Source of the DNA: an uncultured Sphingomonadaceae bacterium
GTDB taxonomy: Bacteria; Pseudomonadota; Alphaproteobacteria; Sphingomonadales; Sphingomonadaceae
Length of the DNA: 64,000 bases
Assembly (NCBI GenBank): GCA_937873035.1
Contig: CALMVA010000073.1
Span: 1-64,000, forward strand
Direction: 5' to 3'
The notes below the pieces were generated by a model that did not search any database, was not told the origin of the DNA, and saw only the letters and a list, made by a program, of their open reading frames with translations. Position 1 is the stretch's first letter. Each line of letters opens with the position of its first letter. Of the stretch, positions 1-8,759 are shown piece after piece. Position numbers and translations under genes: made by a program.

Positions 1-1016
1 TCGGCGTGGTCGGCATGATCACCCCGTGGAACTGGCCGCTCAACCAGATCGCGCTCAAGGTTGCGCCGTGCATTGCGGCGGGCAACACCATGGTCTTGAA
101 GCCTTCGGAAGAATGCCCCGGCAACGCGGCGATCTTTGCCGAAATCATGGATGCAGCGGGCGTTCCCGCCGGCGTGTTCAACCTTGTTCAGGGCGATGGT
201 CCGACGGTGGGTGAAGCCATCTCGTCACACCCCGACATCGACATGGTGAGCTTCACCGGCTCGACGCGCGCGGGCATCCTCGTTGCCAAGGCGGCGGCGG
301 ACACCGTCAAGCGCGTCCATCAGGAACTTGGCGGCAAGTCGCCCAACCTCGTCCTGCCGGGCGCGGATCTTCAGGCAACGCTGCCCGCCACCGTTTCGGG
401 CATCTGGATCAACTCCGGCCAGAGCTGCATCTCGCCCGCCCGAATCCTCGTCCACAAGGATCAGGAAGCCGAAGCCATTGGCGTCATCAAGGGCATTATG
501 GACAGCATCGCCGTGGGCGATCCGCTGGCCGAAGGCGCGCACATCGGCCCCGTCGTCAACAAGGCGCAATATGAAAAGATCCAGGGCCTCATCCAGTCGG
601 GCATCGACGAAGGCGCCAAGCTGGAAACAGGTGGCACGGGCCTGCCGTCAAACGTCAATCGCGGCTATTTCATCAAGCCGACGGTCTTTTCGGGCGTGAC
701 GCGCGATATGCGCATCGCCAAGGAAGAAATCTTCGGACCCGTGGCAGCCGTCATGACCTATGCCGATCTCGACGAAGCCATCGAAATCGCCAACGACACC
801 GAATATGGGCTGTCGGCCGCGATTTCGGGTGATCCGGCCAAGGCGGCCGAAGTCGCGCCGAAGCTGCGTGCAGGCAATGTTGCCATCAACAACTGGGGCC
901 CGGCTCCGGGCGCACCGTTTGGCGGCTACAAGCAGTCGGGCAATGGCCGTGAAGCGGGCGTGTTCGGCCTGCGCGATTTCATGGAAATCAAGGCGATCAG
1001 CGGTCTGCCCGCCTGA
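1..1016 (+). CDS. Aldehyde dehydrogenase family protein, C-terminal part (5' end outside window)
   Basis: NAD(P)-dependent oxidation of an aldehyde to a carboxylate. The reading frame is open from the first base, so the start lies upstream. About 337 codons are visible, beginning in the conserved TPWNWP region, and roughly 160 N-terminal residues are missing compared with the usual 480-residue enzyme. The general-base Glu (in QELGGKSPN, codon at about 324) and the nucleophilic Cys (in NSGQSC, codon at about 426) are both present, as is the EEIFGPV motif. It ends three bases before a hairpin that looks like a terminator. The substrate cannot be told from the sequence. Confidence 0.93.
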   Translation, partial: GVVGMITPWNWPLNQIALKVAPCIAAGNTMVLKPSEECPGNAAIFAEIMDAAGVPAGVFNLVQGDGPTVGEAISSHPDIDMVSFTGSTRAGILVAKAAADTVKRVHQELGGKSPNLVLPGADLQATLPATVSGIWINSGQSCISPARILVHKDQEAEAIGVIKGIMDSIAVGDPLAEGAHIGPVVNKAQYEKIQGLIQSGIDEGAKLETGGTGLPSNVNRGYFIKPTVFSGVTRDMRIAKEEIFGPVAAVMTYADLDEAIEIANDTEYGLSAAISGDPAKAAEVAPKLRAGNVAINNWGPAPGAPFGGYKQSGNGREAGVFGLRDFMEIKAISGLPA

Positions 1017-1024
1017 ACATGAGC

Positions 1025-1066
1025 AAGGCCCTGTCTCGATGGAAATTTTCCTTCATCAGGGCTTTT
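1025..1066 (+). terminator. Probable intrinsic terminator after the aldehyde dehydrogenase gene
   Basis: A 9-bp stem (1025-1033 with 1057-1065, one G-T pair) encloses an AT-rich loop and runs into TTTT. It sits eight bases after the stop codon of the upstream gene and before the Shine-Dalgarno of the next gene. The loop is long, at 23 bases, so efficiency is uncertain. Confidence 0.5.
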
Positions 1067-1078
1067 GAAGAAGGGGTC

Positions 1079-1723
1079 ATGGTTCGCCATGGCCCCTTTC
1101 TTTTTGCGCTCACGGCACTTCTTGCGGGCTGCGTGTCAGCGCCTGCCGACCGACACCGCACGCCGCCGCACGCGATGCCGCTGCCCGACAGCGCGATGAT
1201 GCGCCAGTGCACGGCAGACCTCGCCCGGCTCGGCGCGCGCTTTTCGGTGCTGCCTGATGCCAATCCCGGCGGCGGATGCTCGGCAATCAATTCCGTGCTG
1301 CTGACGGGCGCAGGCGCGCAGGTGACCAATTTGCGCGCCACACAATGCCCGCTTGCGCGCGCCTTTGCCGCATGGGTGCGCGGGCCGGTGCAGCAGGCCG
1401 CGCGCGACATATTCGGCGCGCCCGTCATCCGCGTGGAAACGATGGGCAGCTATTCCTGTCGGCAGGTGAAGGGCGTTGCGTCCACAAAATTGTCGGAACA
1501 CGCCTTTGCCAATGCCATTGACGTTGCAGGCTTCGTGCTCGCCAATGGCCGTCATGTGACGGTGCAGACCGGCTGGAACGGCGCGAGCGATGAAGCGGGC
1601 TTTCTGCGCAGCGTGCGCGATGCCGCGTGCAAACGCTTCCAGACCGTGCTCAGCCCGGACTATAACGCCGCGCATTACAACCATCTCCATGTCGATCTTG
1701 GGCGCGGCCCCTATTGCCGCTGA
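1079..1723 (+). CDS. Extensin-like family lipoprotein
   Basis: The protein has 214 residues from the ATG at 1079. This start is preferred over the in-frame ATG at 1019 because it has a purine-rich GAAGAAGGGG just upstream, begins directly with a signal peptide and leaves the terminator hairpin untranslated. The N-terminus ends in LLAGC, a lipoprotein lipobox, so it is probably anchored in an envelope membrane. The C-terminal domain matches the bacterial extensin-like C-terminal family: SEH...NAID followed by HYNHLHVD, an arrangement of His/Asp resembling LAS-type metallopeptidases. Cell-wall remodelling is a reasonable inference, but no activity is established from sequence. Confidence 0.8.
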   Translation: MVRHGPFLFALTALLAGCVSAPADRHRTPPHAMPLPDSAMMRQCTADLARLGARFSVLPDANPGGGCSAINSVLLTGAGAQVTNLRATQCPLARAFAAWVRGPVQQAARDIFGAPVIRVETMGSYSCRQVKGVASTKLSEHAFANAIDVAGFVLANGRHVTVQTGWNGASDEAGFLRSVRDAACKRFQTVLSPDYNAAHYNHLHVDLGRGPYCR

Positions 1724-1749
1724 GGGCCGGGCTTCCTACAACCCTTCCA

Positions 1750-2589
1750 ATGACTGACAGAAAGATACCCGCGCGGGTTTTCGCGCACGCCGCACAAGAC
1801 GCGGAAACCGCCAAGAAAACGCTCTCCACACCGCAAACCGAAAGCCCATCCTACAAGCTCGCCTTTCAGGATGAAGACTTTTTGCTGCGTGATGACCTTC
1901 GCCCCGTGCGCTTCCAGCTGGAGTTGCTGAAGCCCGAATTGCTGCTGGAAGAAGCCAAGATTGCCTCGACCATGGTATTCTATGGCTCGGCGCGCATCCC
2001 GGAGCCGGGCGTCTCCTCCACCCATCCCGATCCCAAGGTTGCCGCCAATCTTGAGGCGCTCTCGCATTATTATGATGAAGCGCGAGAACTGGCGCGCATC
2101 GCCAGCCGCATCCCGCGCGATGAAGATGGCAGACGCCACTTCGTTGTCTGTTCGGGCGGTGGGCCGTCAATCATGGAGGCCGCCAATCGCGGCGCGCATG
2201 ATGTGCGGGCCGATTCGGTAGGCCTCAACATCGTTCTCCCGCATGAGCAGGTGCCCAATCCTTACATCACGCCAGAACTGAGCTTCCAGTTCCACTATTT
2301 CGCGCTGCGCAAGATGCACTTCCTGCTGCGCGCCCGCGCGGTCGCGGTCTTCCCCGGCGGCTTTGGCACCTTTGACGAGATGTTCGAGCTGCTGACGCTC
2401 ATCCAGACGGGCAAGATCAAGCCGATGCCGGTGGTGCTGTTCGGCAAGGCCTTCTGGAACAAGGTTTTGAACCTTGAGGCGCTGTGCGAACATGGCGTCA
2501 TCAGCCCCAAGGATCTTGAGCTGTTCCGCTTTGTGGAGACCGCAGCCGAAGCGTGGGATTGTGTGCGCTGCTATTACGAAGCGAACTGA
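1750..2589 (+). CDS. LOG family protein (nucleotide 5'-monophosphate nucleosidase)
   Basis: The protein has 279 residues from the ATG at 1750; an earlier in-frame start at 1714 would overlap the preceding gene. The Rossmann-like lysine-decarboxylase/LOG fold is shown by GGGPSIMEAANRGA and by the signature PGGFGTFDE, the phosphate-binding and catalytic motif of LOG phosphoribohydrolases. Known relatives hydrolyse AMP, other 5'-nucleotides or cytokinin ribotides to base plus ribose 5-phosphate. This is the longer subgroup of about 280 residues rather than the 200-residue plant-like one. The actual substrate is not determined by sequence. It is followed by a strong shared terminator. Confidence 0.85.
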   Translation: MTDRKIPARVFAHAAQDAETAKKTLSTPQTESPSYKLAFQDEDFLLRDDLRPVRFQLELLKPELLLEEAKIASTMVFYGSARIPEPGVSSTHPDPKVAANLEALSHYYDEARELARIASRIPRDEDGRRHFVVCSGGGPSIMEAANRGAHDVRADSVGLNIVLPHEQVPNPYITPELSFQFHYFALRKMHFLLRARAVAVFPGGFGTFDEMFELLTLIQTGKIKPMPVVLFGKAFWNKVLNLEALCEHGVISPKDLELFRFVETAAEAWDCVRCYYEAN

Positions 2590-2594
2590 AACGA

Positions 2595-2622
2595 AAAAGG
2601 CCCGGAAAAATCCGGGCCTTTT
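2595..2622. terminator. Strong bidirectional intrinsic terminator
   Basis: A perfect 12-bp stem (2595-2606 with 2611-2622) has an AAAA loop, with A-tract on the left and T-tract on the right. It therefore works for the plus-strand LOG gene and for the convergent minus-strand cytochrome gene. Confidence 0.92.
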
Positions 2623-2646
2623 CTTTAACCAGACTGTGCGGACCGC

Positions 2647-3267
2647 TTATTTGGCGGGCGCTGCCGCCGGAGCCGCTGCATTGCCTTCTGCTGCAGGCGC
2701 TGCCGCGTTCGCTGCACCTTCTGCAGCGGCGGGTGCGTCAGCTGCGGGAGCAGCCGGAAGCGGCAGGTTGGACCCCTGCGAATTGATATAGGCGATGATG
2801 TTCGCGCGATCTTCCGGCTTGGAAAGACCCGCAAAGCTCATCTTGGTGCCATCGACATATTTCTTCGGCGATTTGAGCCATTCGTTCATGCCGTCAAAGT
2901 CCCAATTGCCTTCCTTCGCCAGCATCCCCGGCGAATAGGCGAAGCCCGCCATATGGCCGTGCTTCTTGCCCAGCACGCCAAACAGATTGGGACCGATGCC
3001 ATTGGCACCGCCGCTGTTGATCGTGTGGCACGAGGCGCACTTCTTGAAGACTTCGGCGCCCTTGGCGGCGTCGGCGGTTTGCAGGAGTGCTGCAATCGGC
3101 ACTTCCTTGGCACCGCCTTCAGCACCACCATCCGCGCTCTCTACCGGAAAACCACCCTTTTCAACGGGATGATGCGTGTAAAACTGACCGGTCACGATCG
3201 TCGCACCCAATGCAACGATGCCTGCTGCCAGCGTCCAGCCCGCGATGGTATTGAATTGATCGCTCAT
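2647..3267 (-). CDS. Membrane-anchored class I cytochrome c
   Basis: The protein has 206 residues. An uncleaved N-terminal membrane helix (about residues 9-27) anchors a periplasmic haem domain with CASCH at 77-81 and a likely axial Met in TKMSF at 143. This matches the CycM/c552 type of membrane-bound cytochrome c that carries electrons between the bc1 complex and terminal oxidase in alphaproteobacteria. The last 35 or so residues are an Ala/Pro-rich low-complexity tail, probably a flexible extension. It is transcribed divergently from pheA and terminates at the shared hairpin. Confidence 0.9.
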   Translation of the reverse strand: MSDQFNTIAGWTLAAGIVALGATIVTGQFYTHHPVEKGGFPVESADGGAEGGAKEVPIAALLQTADAAKGAEVFKKCASCHTINSGGANGIGPNLFGVLGKKHGHMAGFAYSPGMLAKEGNWDFDGMNEWLKSPKKYVDGTKMSFAGLSKPEDRANIIAYINSQGSNLPLPAAPAADAPAAAEGAANAAAPAAEGNAAAPAAAPAK

Positions 3268-3388
3268 GCCCGTCGAAACCCCTGCTCATATGGCCTGAAT
3301 ATGGAATCGTGAGCGCCTTAGCCGTGCCGCGCGGCTATCGCAAGCGCGCTTGCAGCATCTCGCACTCCCCCCTAAGCGGATGGGCGCG

Positions 3389-4279
3389 ATGAACCGTTAT
3401 CCCGTCCCCGCCCAGCCGATCGTGGCTGCCATGGAAGCAGCCGCCGCTGCCGACCCTGCCCGCGCCGTTGCCTTTCAGGGCGCGCCGGGCGCAAATTCGC
3501 ACATTGCGGTGCTTCAGGACCGGCCAGATGCGCTGCCCTTGCCCTGCTACAGCTTTGAGGATGCGATAGACGCCGTGCGCGAGGGCCATGCCGGAAGCGC
3601 GCTCATCCCGATTGAAAATTCGCTCCATGGGCGCGTGGCGGACATTCACTTTCTGCTGCCCGAATCCGGGCTGGTCATCACCGGCGAGTTCTTCCTGCCG
3701 ATCCGCTATGCGCTGATGGGCACGGGCGCGCTTGATGGCGTGACGCAGGCCATCAGCCACCCGCAGGCGCTGGGCCAGTGCCGCAAATGGCTGCGCGCGC
3801 GCGGCATTGAGCCCGTGCCCTTCCCCGATACGGCGGGGGCGGCAGCCCGCGTGGTCGAACTGAATGATCCCTCGGTGGCCGCCATCGCCCCGCCGGGGGC
3901 GGCTGAAATTTACGGCCTCAAGACACTCGCCGAATCGCTTGAAGATTCCGATGATAATATGACCCGCTTCGTCCGGCTTGCCCGCTCTGGCGCACCCGCC
4001 GAAAACGAAGGCGTGGTGATGACAACCTTTATCTTCGAAGTGAAGAACGTGCCCGCCGCGCTCTACAAGGCGCTGGGCGGCTTTGCGACCAACGGCGTCA
4101 ACATGACCAAGCTGGAAAGCTATCAGCGCGGCGCGAGCTTTGCCGCGACGACCTTCTTTGCCGACATTGAAGGCCATCCCGACGACCCCGCCGTGGCGCG
4201 CGCCTTTGAAGAACTGTCCTTCTACTCGCGCACCATCCGCCTGCTCGGCACCTATCCGCAGGCCCGCAAGCGCGGCTGA
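3389..4279 (+). CDS. pheA: Prephenate dehydratase
   Basis: Converts prephenate to phenylpyruvate in phenylalanine synthesis. It is a monofunctional enzyme without a chorismate mutase domain. The N-terminal catalytic domain starts at AFQGAPGANS and contains the conserved TRF (in NMTRFV). The C-terminal ACT domain, starting near TFIFEVKN, carries the ESYQ variant of the ESRP phenylalanine-binding motif, so feedback inhibition is expected. In-frame ATGs at 3350, 3380 and 3389 are possible. I chose 3389 because the resulting start matches the usual compact N-terminus. A 14-bp palindrome (3340-3353) lies in the leader. Confidence 0.92.
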   Translation: MNRYPVPAQPIVAAMEAAAAADPARAVAFQGAPGANSHIAVLQDRPDALPLPCYSFEDAIDAVREGHAGSALIPIENSLHGRVADIHFLLPESGLVITGEFFLPIRYALMGTGALDGVTQAISHPQALGQCRKWLRARGIEPVPFPDTAGAAARVVELNDPSVAAIAPPGAAEIYGLKTLAESLEDSDDNMTRFVRLARSGAPAENEGVVMTTFIFEVKNVPAALYKALGGFATNGVNMTKLESYQRGASFAATTFFADIEGHPDDPAVARAFEELSFYSRTIRLLGTYPQARKRG

Positions 4280-4298
4280 TCTCTGCGCGAACTCAAAT

Positions 4299-5168
4299 CT
4301 ATTCCGCCACCCAACGGCGGAGCAGCGTGTTGGCGATGGCAAAGGGTGGCGGTGCGCCAAACTTCTTGTCGGGCGCATCGGCCAAGGCGGCGCGCGCCTC
4401 TTCCTTCGTCACCCACATCGCGTCTTCAAGTTCGTTGGTGTCGATGGTGATCTCGCTCCCTTGCGCCTCGGCCACACAGGCGATCATCAATTGCGATCCG
4501 CCAAAGGGCCAGGGCTGGCTCGTCACATAGCGCACCGCACCGCAGGTGACGCCCGCTTCCTCATGGATTTCGCGGCGCACCGCCTCCTCGATCGATTCGC
4601 CCGGCTCCAGAAAACCGGCGAGCGCGGAGTAATTGCCCTGCGGCCAGCTTGGCTGACGCCCGACCAGCGCCTTGCCCTCAAATTCCGCGAGCATGATGAC
4701 GACCGGATCGGTGCGGGGGAAATGCTCCTTGCCGCACGCGCCGCATTTGCGGCCCCAGCCCGCACGGAAGGTCTTGGTGGGGCTGCCGCACTGGCCGCAA
4801 AAGCGATGGCCATTGTGCCAGTCAATCAGGCTGCGCGCCGTGCCGTAGATAGCGGCATCTTCAGTCGGCATCATCGACAATGCGCGCCACACGGCGGGAG
4901 AGCGCGGCGGCCCGCCACGCGCCTCGATGATCGGCACGAAATGCGCGCGATCCTCATGCAGGCCAAGCAGGATCAGCTCAAGATCAAGCGACACCTCGGC
5001 AAGACTCTGCCAGACGAGCGTGCCTTCATCCGACACCTTCGGATCTAGCCCTTCCAGCCCCAGCACGCGCCCGCGCCAGTCGTTGAGGAGCGCGTTGAAC
5101 GCGTCGAGATCATTGCGGATATGGTCGACGCGGTTGAGCGGCGACCCCGTGAAACCGGGATTGACCAT
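4299..5168 (-). CDS. nudC: NADH pyrophosphatase (Nudix, NudC type)
   Basis: Hydrolyses NAD(H) to NMN(H) and AMP; the E. coli enzyme also decaps NAD-capped RNA. The protein has 289 residues and four domain markers in order: an N-terminal NudC-specific region, a zinc ribbon with two CxxC pairs (CGQC, CGAC), the complete Nudix box GFLEPGES...REIHEEAGV, and the NudC-specific SQPWPF array after it. The start at 5168 overlaps the stop of the upstream serine hydrolase gene (TGATG), which implies translational coupling; the longer in-frame extension would lie inside that gene. Confidence 0.93.
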   Translation of the reverse strand: MVNPGFTGSPLNRVDHIRNDLDAFNALLNDWRGRVLGLEGLDPKVSDEGTLVWQSLAEVSLDLELILLGLHEDRAHFVPIIEARGGPPRSPAVWRALSMMPTEDAAIYGTARSLIDWHNGHRFCGQCGSPTKTFRAGWGRKCGACGKEHFPRTDPVVIMLAEFEGKALVGRQPSWPQGNYSALAGFLEPGESIEEAVRREIHEEAGVTCGAVRYVTSQPWPFGGSQLMIACVAEAQGSEITIDTNELEDAMWVTKEEARAALADAPDKKFGAPPPFAIANTLLRRWVAE

Positions 5169-6454
5169 CAGGACACCATGCTTGCGTAAACGGCCTTGCC
5201 GAAATCGATCGTGAAGGGTTGTTCGCCCATCGTCATGATCTGCGACCAGCCCGAAGCGCGGATGCCGCGCGTCCGGTCTGCCCAAGCGATGGTGGAGGCG
5301 GCACCACCCCAGCCGAATGTGCCAATGCCTTCACCACTGGGGCTGGCGGCAATCGTCACGCGCCCGCCCGCGCCAAAGCCCTGTCCCTTTACGAAGCTTT
5401 CCATCTTCGTATCGGGGTGGACGAGGTTCGACATCGCAAGCTGCGCCGTTTCGCGCTTCATGATGCGGCGGCCATCCAGCGCGCCCTCGCCCATCAGCAT
5501 GGCAAGGAAGCGATCATAATCGCGCGGGCTGCTGACGAGGCCCGCCCCGCCAAAAGGAAAGGCGGGCTTGTCGAAATAAACGCTGTCATTGCCCGGATCG
5601 ATGGGGAAGGCCCCGAAGGGGGCCTGGAAATAATTGGTCGTCAGCCGCTTCATCTGGCTTTCGGGCACCTGAAACCATGTGCTCGTCATGCCCAGTGGCG
5701 CAAAGATGCGCTCGTGCAGAAACTGGTCAAAGGGCTTGCCGCTCGCCAGTTCGATGATGCGGCCCAACAGATCGAGGCTGACCGAATAGCTCCATTTGAC
5801 GCCCGGATCGGCAATCAGCGGCAATGTCGCCAGCCGATCGGCGAACTCGGCAAGGCTTGGTGCTGTCGGCACGTTGGGCTGGCCGGGCAAGGGCTTGCGC
5901 GAGGCGGCAGCAGGCGTGATGCCCAGCTTCACATAGGCGTCGAGCAGCGGCCCCTTGGTCACGATGGTATAGCCAAGGCCTGCTGTGTGCGTCAGCAGGT
6001 TGCGCACGGTGATCGGCGCGCGCGCGGGGCGGCTCTCAAGGCTCTTGTCAGGGTCCGTCAGCACCTTGAGGTTGGCAAAGCCGGGGATGAAATCGGCAAT
6101 GTTCTGATCGAGCTTCAACCGGCCATCTTCGATGAGCATCATCGCGGCGATGCCGGTGACGGGCTTGGTCATTGAATAGCAGCGGAAGAGCGTATCCGCC
6201 GAAACGGCGGCCGGATTGTCAAAGGCAAGCGCCCCGGCGGACAAGAAGTCGGGCGCTTGCGTGCCATAGCCGATCGCAGCGACTGCGCCGGGGACATATT
6301 TCTTGTCGACAAAGCCGTGCATGGAGGCGAGCACCGGGTTCCACAGGCGGGCTTTGGGCGCAAGCGGCATCCGCGCATAGGCCGGAAGCCCCGCCAAGCC
6401 TGCCGCAAGCGTCGAGGCGCCCAGAAAGTGGCGACGGTCGAGATTGATTGTCAT
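5168..6454 (-). CDS. Serine hydrolase of the class C beta-lactamase family
   Basis: The protein has 428 residues. The N-terminus has the twin-arginine pattern DRRHFLGAS followed by an Ala/Leu-rich segment, so Tat export to the periplasm is likely. The beta-lactamase fold is shown by the SxxK nucleophile motif SMTK near residue 94 and the YSV tyrosine motif (KWSYSVSLD). Family members include esterases, D-aminopeptidases and penicillin-binding proteins, and the substrate cannot be assigned. It is the middle gene of a tight operon: its start overlaps the mutY stop by ATGA and its stop overlaps the nudC start. Confidence 0.88.
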   Translation of the reverse strand: MTINLDRRHFLGASTLAAGLAGLPAYARMPLAPKARLWNPVLASMHGFVDKKYVPGAVAAIGYGTQAPDFLSAGALAFDNPAAVSADTLFRCYSMTKPVTGIAAMMLIEDGRLKLDQNIADFIPGFANLKVLTDPDKSLESRPARAPITVRNLLTHTAGLGYTIVTKGPLLDAYVKLGITPAAASRKPLPGQPNVPTAPSLAEFADRLATLPLIADPGVKWSYSVSLDLLGRIIELASGKPFDQFLHERIFAPLGMTSTWFQVPESQMKRLTTNYFQAPFGAFPIDPGNDSVYFDKPAFPFGGAGLVSSPRDYDRFLAMLMGEGALDGRRIMKRETAQLAMSNLVHPDTKMESFVKGQGFGAGGRVTIAASPSGEGIGTFGWGGAASTIAWADRTRGIRASGWSQIMTMGEQPFTIDFGKAVYASMVS

Positions 6455-7494
6455 GCGCTCCTCATCCCCTTCAGGGCAGCCTTTGCGGCCTTTGTGAAGA
6501 GCGTTGGTAGTCCTGCTTCGGCCAGCCGGTCAATCGGCCACCACTCCCCCTCCAGCGAAAAGGACGCGGTATCATCGAGCACCAGCCCGGAGACGGTCAA
6601 TGCAAGACTGAAATGGGTGAATACATGGCCGACCTCACCAAGCGGCTGCCACGCGCCCGCCACGGGGGGGAGCGCCCCGTCCGCCGTCCACGCGCATGAA
6701 GGCAGCGCCCGCATACCGCCCAGCAGGCCCTTGTCCGGGCGGCGCACAAGCAACACCTGCCCCCCGCGCTCGATCCACCATGCCGTGCCGGTGCGGTGCG
6801 GCTTGGCGACCTTGGGTGCCTTTACCGGAAAACGTCCCGCCGCACTCTTCCCCGCACAGCCCTCCATCAGCGGACACACAGAACAGGCCGGGCGACGCGG
6901 CGTGCAGATCGTCGCCCCCAGATCCATCATCGCCTGTGCGAAATCCCCCGCCCGGACATTGGGCGTAATCGCGTCGGTCAGTTCGACAAGCCGGGGCTTG
7001 GCGGCAGGCATCGGCGTTTCAACCGCGTGGAAGCGCGCCATCACACGCTCGACATTGCCATCGACCACCACGGCGCGGCGGCCAAAGGCAATCGCGGCGA
7101 TGGCGGCAGCCGTATAGGGGCCGATGCCCGGCAAACTGCGCAGACCTTCCTCGGTATCGGGAAAGCGCCCGCCATGATCGGCGACCACGCGCCGCGCACA
7201 GGCCAGCAGATTGCGGGCGCGGGCATAATAGCCAAGCCCCGCCCAGGCCGACATCACCTCGGCATCGTCTTCGGCGGCGAGATCTTCGACGCGTGGCCAG
7301 CGGCGCGTGAAGCGATCAAAATAGCCGCGCACGGCCGCCACGGTCGTCTGTTGCAGCATCACTTCTGACAACCAGACGAAATAAGGGTCAGGTGCTGCCG
7401 CGCCAGGCGGGCTGCGCCACGGCAAAACCCGCGAATTCGCGTCATAATGCGCGAGAATTTTGTTGGTAATTAAGGGGGGAGTCTCGACGGCCAT
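6451..7494 (-). CDS. mutY: A/G-specific adenine DNA glycosylase
   Basis: Removes adenine mispaired with 8-oxoguanine. The protein has 347 residues from the ATG at 7494. Visible are the catalytic Glu (LSEVMLQQT), the helix-hairpin-helix LPGIGPYTA, the catalytic Asp (VVDGNVERV), the iron-sulphur cluster cysteines in C-x6-C-x2-C-x5-C spacing (CTPRRPACSVCPLMEGC) and a C-terminal Nudix-like 8-oxoG recognition domain. It shares the operon with a serine hydrolase and nudC, so a DNA-repair enzyme and a nucleotide-sanitising Nudix enzyme are co-transcribed. Its start lies 25 bases from the divergent dciA start. Confidence 0.95.
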   Translation of the reverse strand: MAVETPPLITNKILAHYDANSRVLPWRSPPGAAAPDPYFVWLSEVMLQQTTVAAVRGYFDRFTRRWPRVEDLAAEDDAEVMSAWAGLGYYARARNLLACARRVVADHGGRFPDTEEGLRSLPGIGPYTAAAIAAIAFGRRAVVVDGNVERVMARFHAVETPMPAAKPRLVELTDAITPNVRAGDFAQAMMDLGATICTPRRPACSVCPLMEGCAGKSAAGRFPVKAPKVAKPHRTGTAWWIERGGQVLLVRRPDKGLLGGMRALPSCAWTADGALPPVAGAWQPLGEVGHVFTHFSLALTVSGLVLDDTASFSLEGEWWPIDRLAEAGLPTLFTKAAKAALKGMRSA

Positions 7495-7519
7495 GGCGCG
7501 CTCTGGCATGGGAGCGGGA

Positions 7520-8047
7520 ATGGCAAAAGACAAGCAGCGTTCTCCCGGAATGGAGCGGCCGCGCGGCGGCCCGGCAAAGACCGTCGCGGAGCTTGTTCCC
7601 GGCGTGGGTCAGGCTGCATTCAAGCGTTTCGGGTTTATCCAGTCCTCAATCGTCAGCCGCTGGCGCGAGATTGTGGGAGAAAAATATGCCGATGTGTCGG
7701 CCCCCGAATCGATTCGCTTTCCGCAAGGCAAGAAATCAAACGGCACGCTCACGCTTGTCATCGAGCGCGCCTTTGGCCCGATGATGCAGCACGTGGAGCC
7801 TGTTATCATTGAGCGCGTAAACCGGTTCTTCGGCTATGAGGCCGTGGCACGTGTGGCGCTGCGGCAGGGCGAGGTCGCCCGCGCCAAGCCCAAAACGACC
7901 CGGCCTGAATTGCGCCCCGTGCCCGCCGAAATTGGTGATTCGCTGCGCGAAATTGCCGACCCGGAGTTGCGCGCCGTGCTCACCTCGCTGGCTCAGGGTG
8001 TCGCCAGCGCGCCCGATGGCCTGCCTGTATTGGGGAAAGTCAGATGA
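7520..8047 (+). CDS. dciA: DciA-like DUF721 family protein
   Basis: The protein has 175 residues with the DUF721 domain in the first two-thirds (FIQSSIVSRWREIVGEKYAD onward). DciA is the ancestral bacterial helicase operator that helps load DnaB at replication, and most bacteria without DnaC carry it. The ATG at 7520 is preferred because GGAG lies five bases upstream; earlier in-frame starts at 7460, 7493 and 7508 would overlap the divergent mutY start. Its stop overlaps the start of the next gene (ATGA). Confidence 0.82.
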   Translation: MAKDKQRSPGMERPRGGPAKTVAELVPGVGQAAFKRFGFIQSSIVSRWREIVGEKYADVSAPESIRFPQGKKSNGTLTLVIERAFGPMMQHVEPVIIERVNRFFGYEAVARVALRQGEVARAKPKTTRPELRPVPAEIGDSLREIADPELRAVLTSLAQGVASAPDGLPVLGKVR

Positions 8048-8739
8048 TCCGCCGCGTCCTTGCCTTCCTGCTCCTGTGCCTTGCATCGGCGCTTCCCGCC
8101 GCCGCCCAGCCGGGCGCGCCCAATTATGCAAATATGGTCACGATCACGCCTGCGGGCGCGTTTGTGCTTGGCAACCCCAAGGCACGCGTGCGGCTGGTGG
8201 AGTATCTGAGCTATACCTGCTCGCATTGCGCGCACTTTACCGAAGAGGCGGCTACGCCGTTGAAGCGCGATTATGTCGCCAGAGGTCTGGTCGCGGTTGA
8301 GCTGCGCAATCTGGTGCGCGATCCTTTCGATCTGACGGCAGCACTTCTCGCGCGCTGTGGTGGCCCCTCGCGCATTTTCGGGCTGACCGAGACGATCATG
8401 GCGCGCCAGCCCGTGTGGATGGCTGATGCACAGGTGCTTGTCGCCAAACAGGGGCCTCAGCTTGAAAAGATGCCGCTTGTTCAGCAGTTGAAGACGATTG
8501 CCAGCGCCTCCGGCCTTTCAGCCCTTGCACAGGCCAAAGGCGTGACGCCCGCGCAGATCAACGCCTGCCTCGCCAATCCGCAGATGAACAAGACCGCGCT
8601 GGCGATGACCAAGGATGCGGTGGAAGTCCGCAAGATCAACGCAACGCCAACATTTCTCATCAACAACCAGCCCGGCCCGACCACGTCGGACTGGGCGGCC
8701 ATGGATGCCGCTTTGCGTGCAGCCCTTGGCAATAAATAA
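8044..8739 (+). CDS. DsbA-family periplasmic thiol:disulfide protein
   Basis: The protein has 231 residues with a cleavable signal peptide (ends near AAAQ, residue 22). It has a thioredoxin fold with a CSHC active site at residues 59-62 and a cis-proline loop (NATPTFLIN), as expected for DsbA/DsbG-like oxidoreductases. It is translationally coupled to dciA by ATGA and followed 20 bases later by a second, lipid-anchored paralogue. CSHC in place of CPHC shifts redox potential in known variants; here that is only inference. Confidence 0.88.
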   Translation: MIRRVLAFLLLCLASALPAAAQPGAPNYANMVTITPAGAFVLGNPKARVRLVEYLSYTCSHCAHFTEEAATPLKRDYVARGLVAVELRNLVRDPFDLTAALLARCGGPSRIFGLTETIMARQPVWMADAQVLVAKQGPQLEKMPLVQQLKTIASASGLSALAQAKGVTPAQINACLANPQMNKTALAMTKDAVEVRKINATPTFLINNQPGPTTSDWAAMDAALRAALGNK

Positions 8740-8759
8740 GCCTGACAAAGGAAGACAAG

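Noticed and set aside
2647..2750. The Ala/Pro-rich tail of the cytochrome c as a possible tandem repeat
   Set aside because: Only low-complexity Ala/Pro/Gly codons, without a regular repeating unit.
3335..4378. A 347-codon minus-strand frame antisense to pheA
   Set aside because: It spans pheA and runs into nudC. No motifs or Shine-Dalgarno support it.
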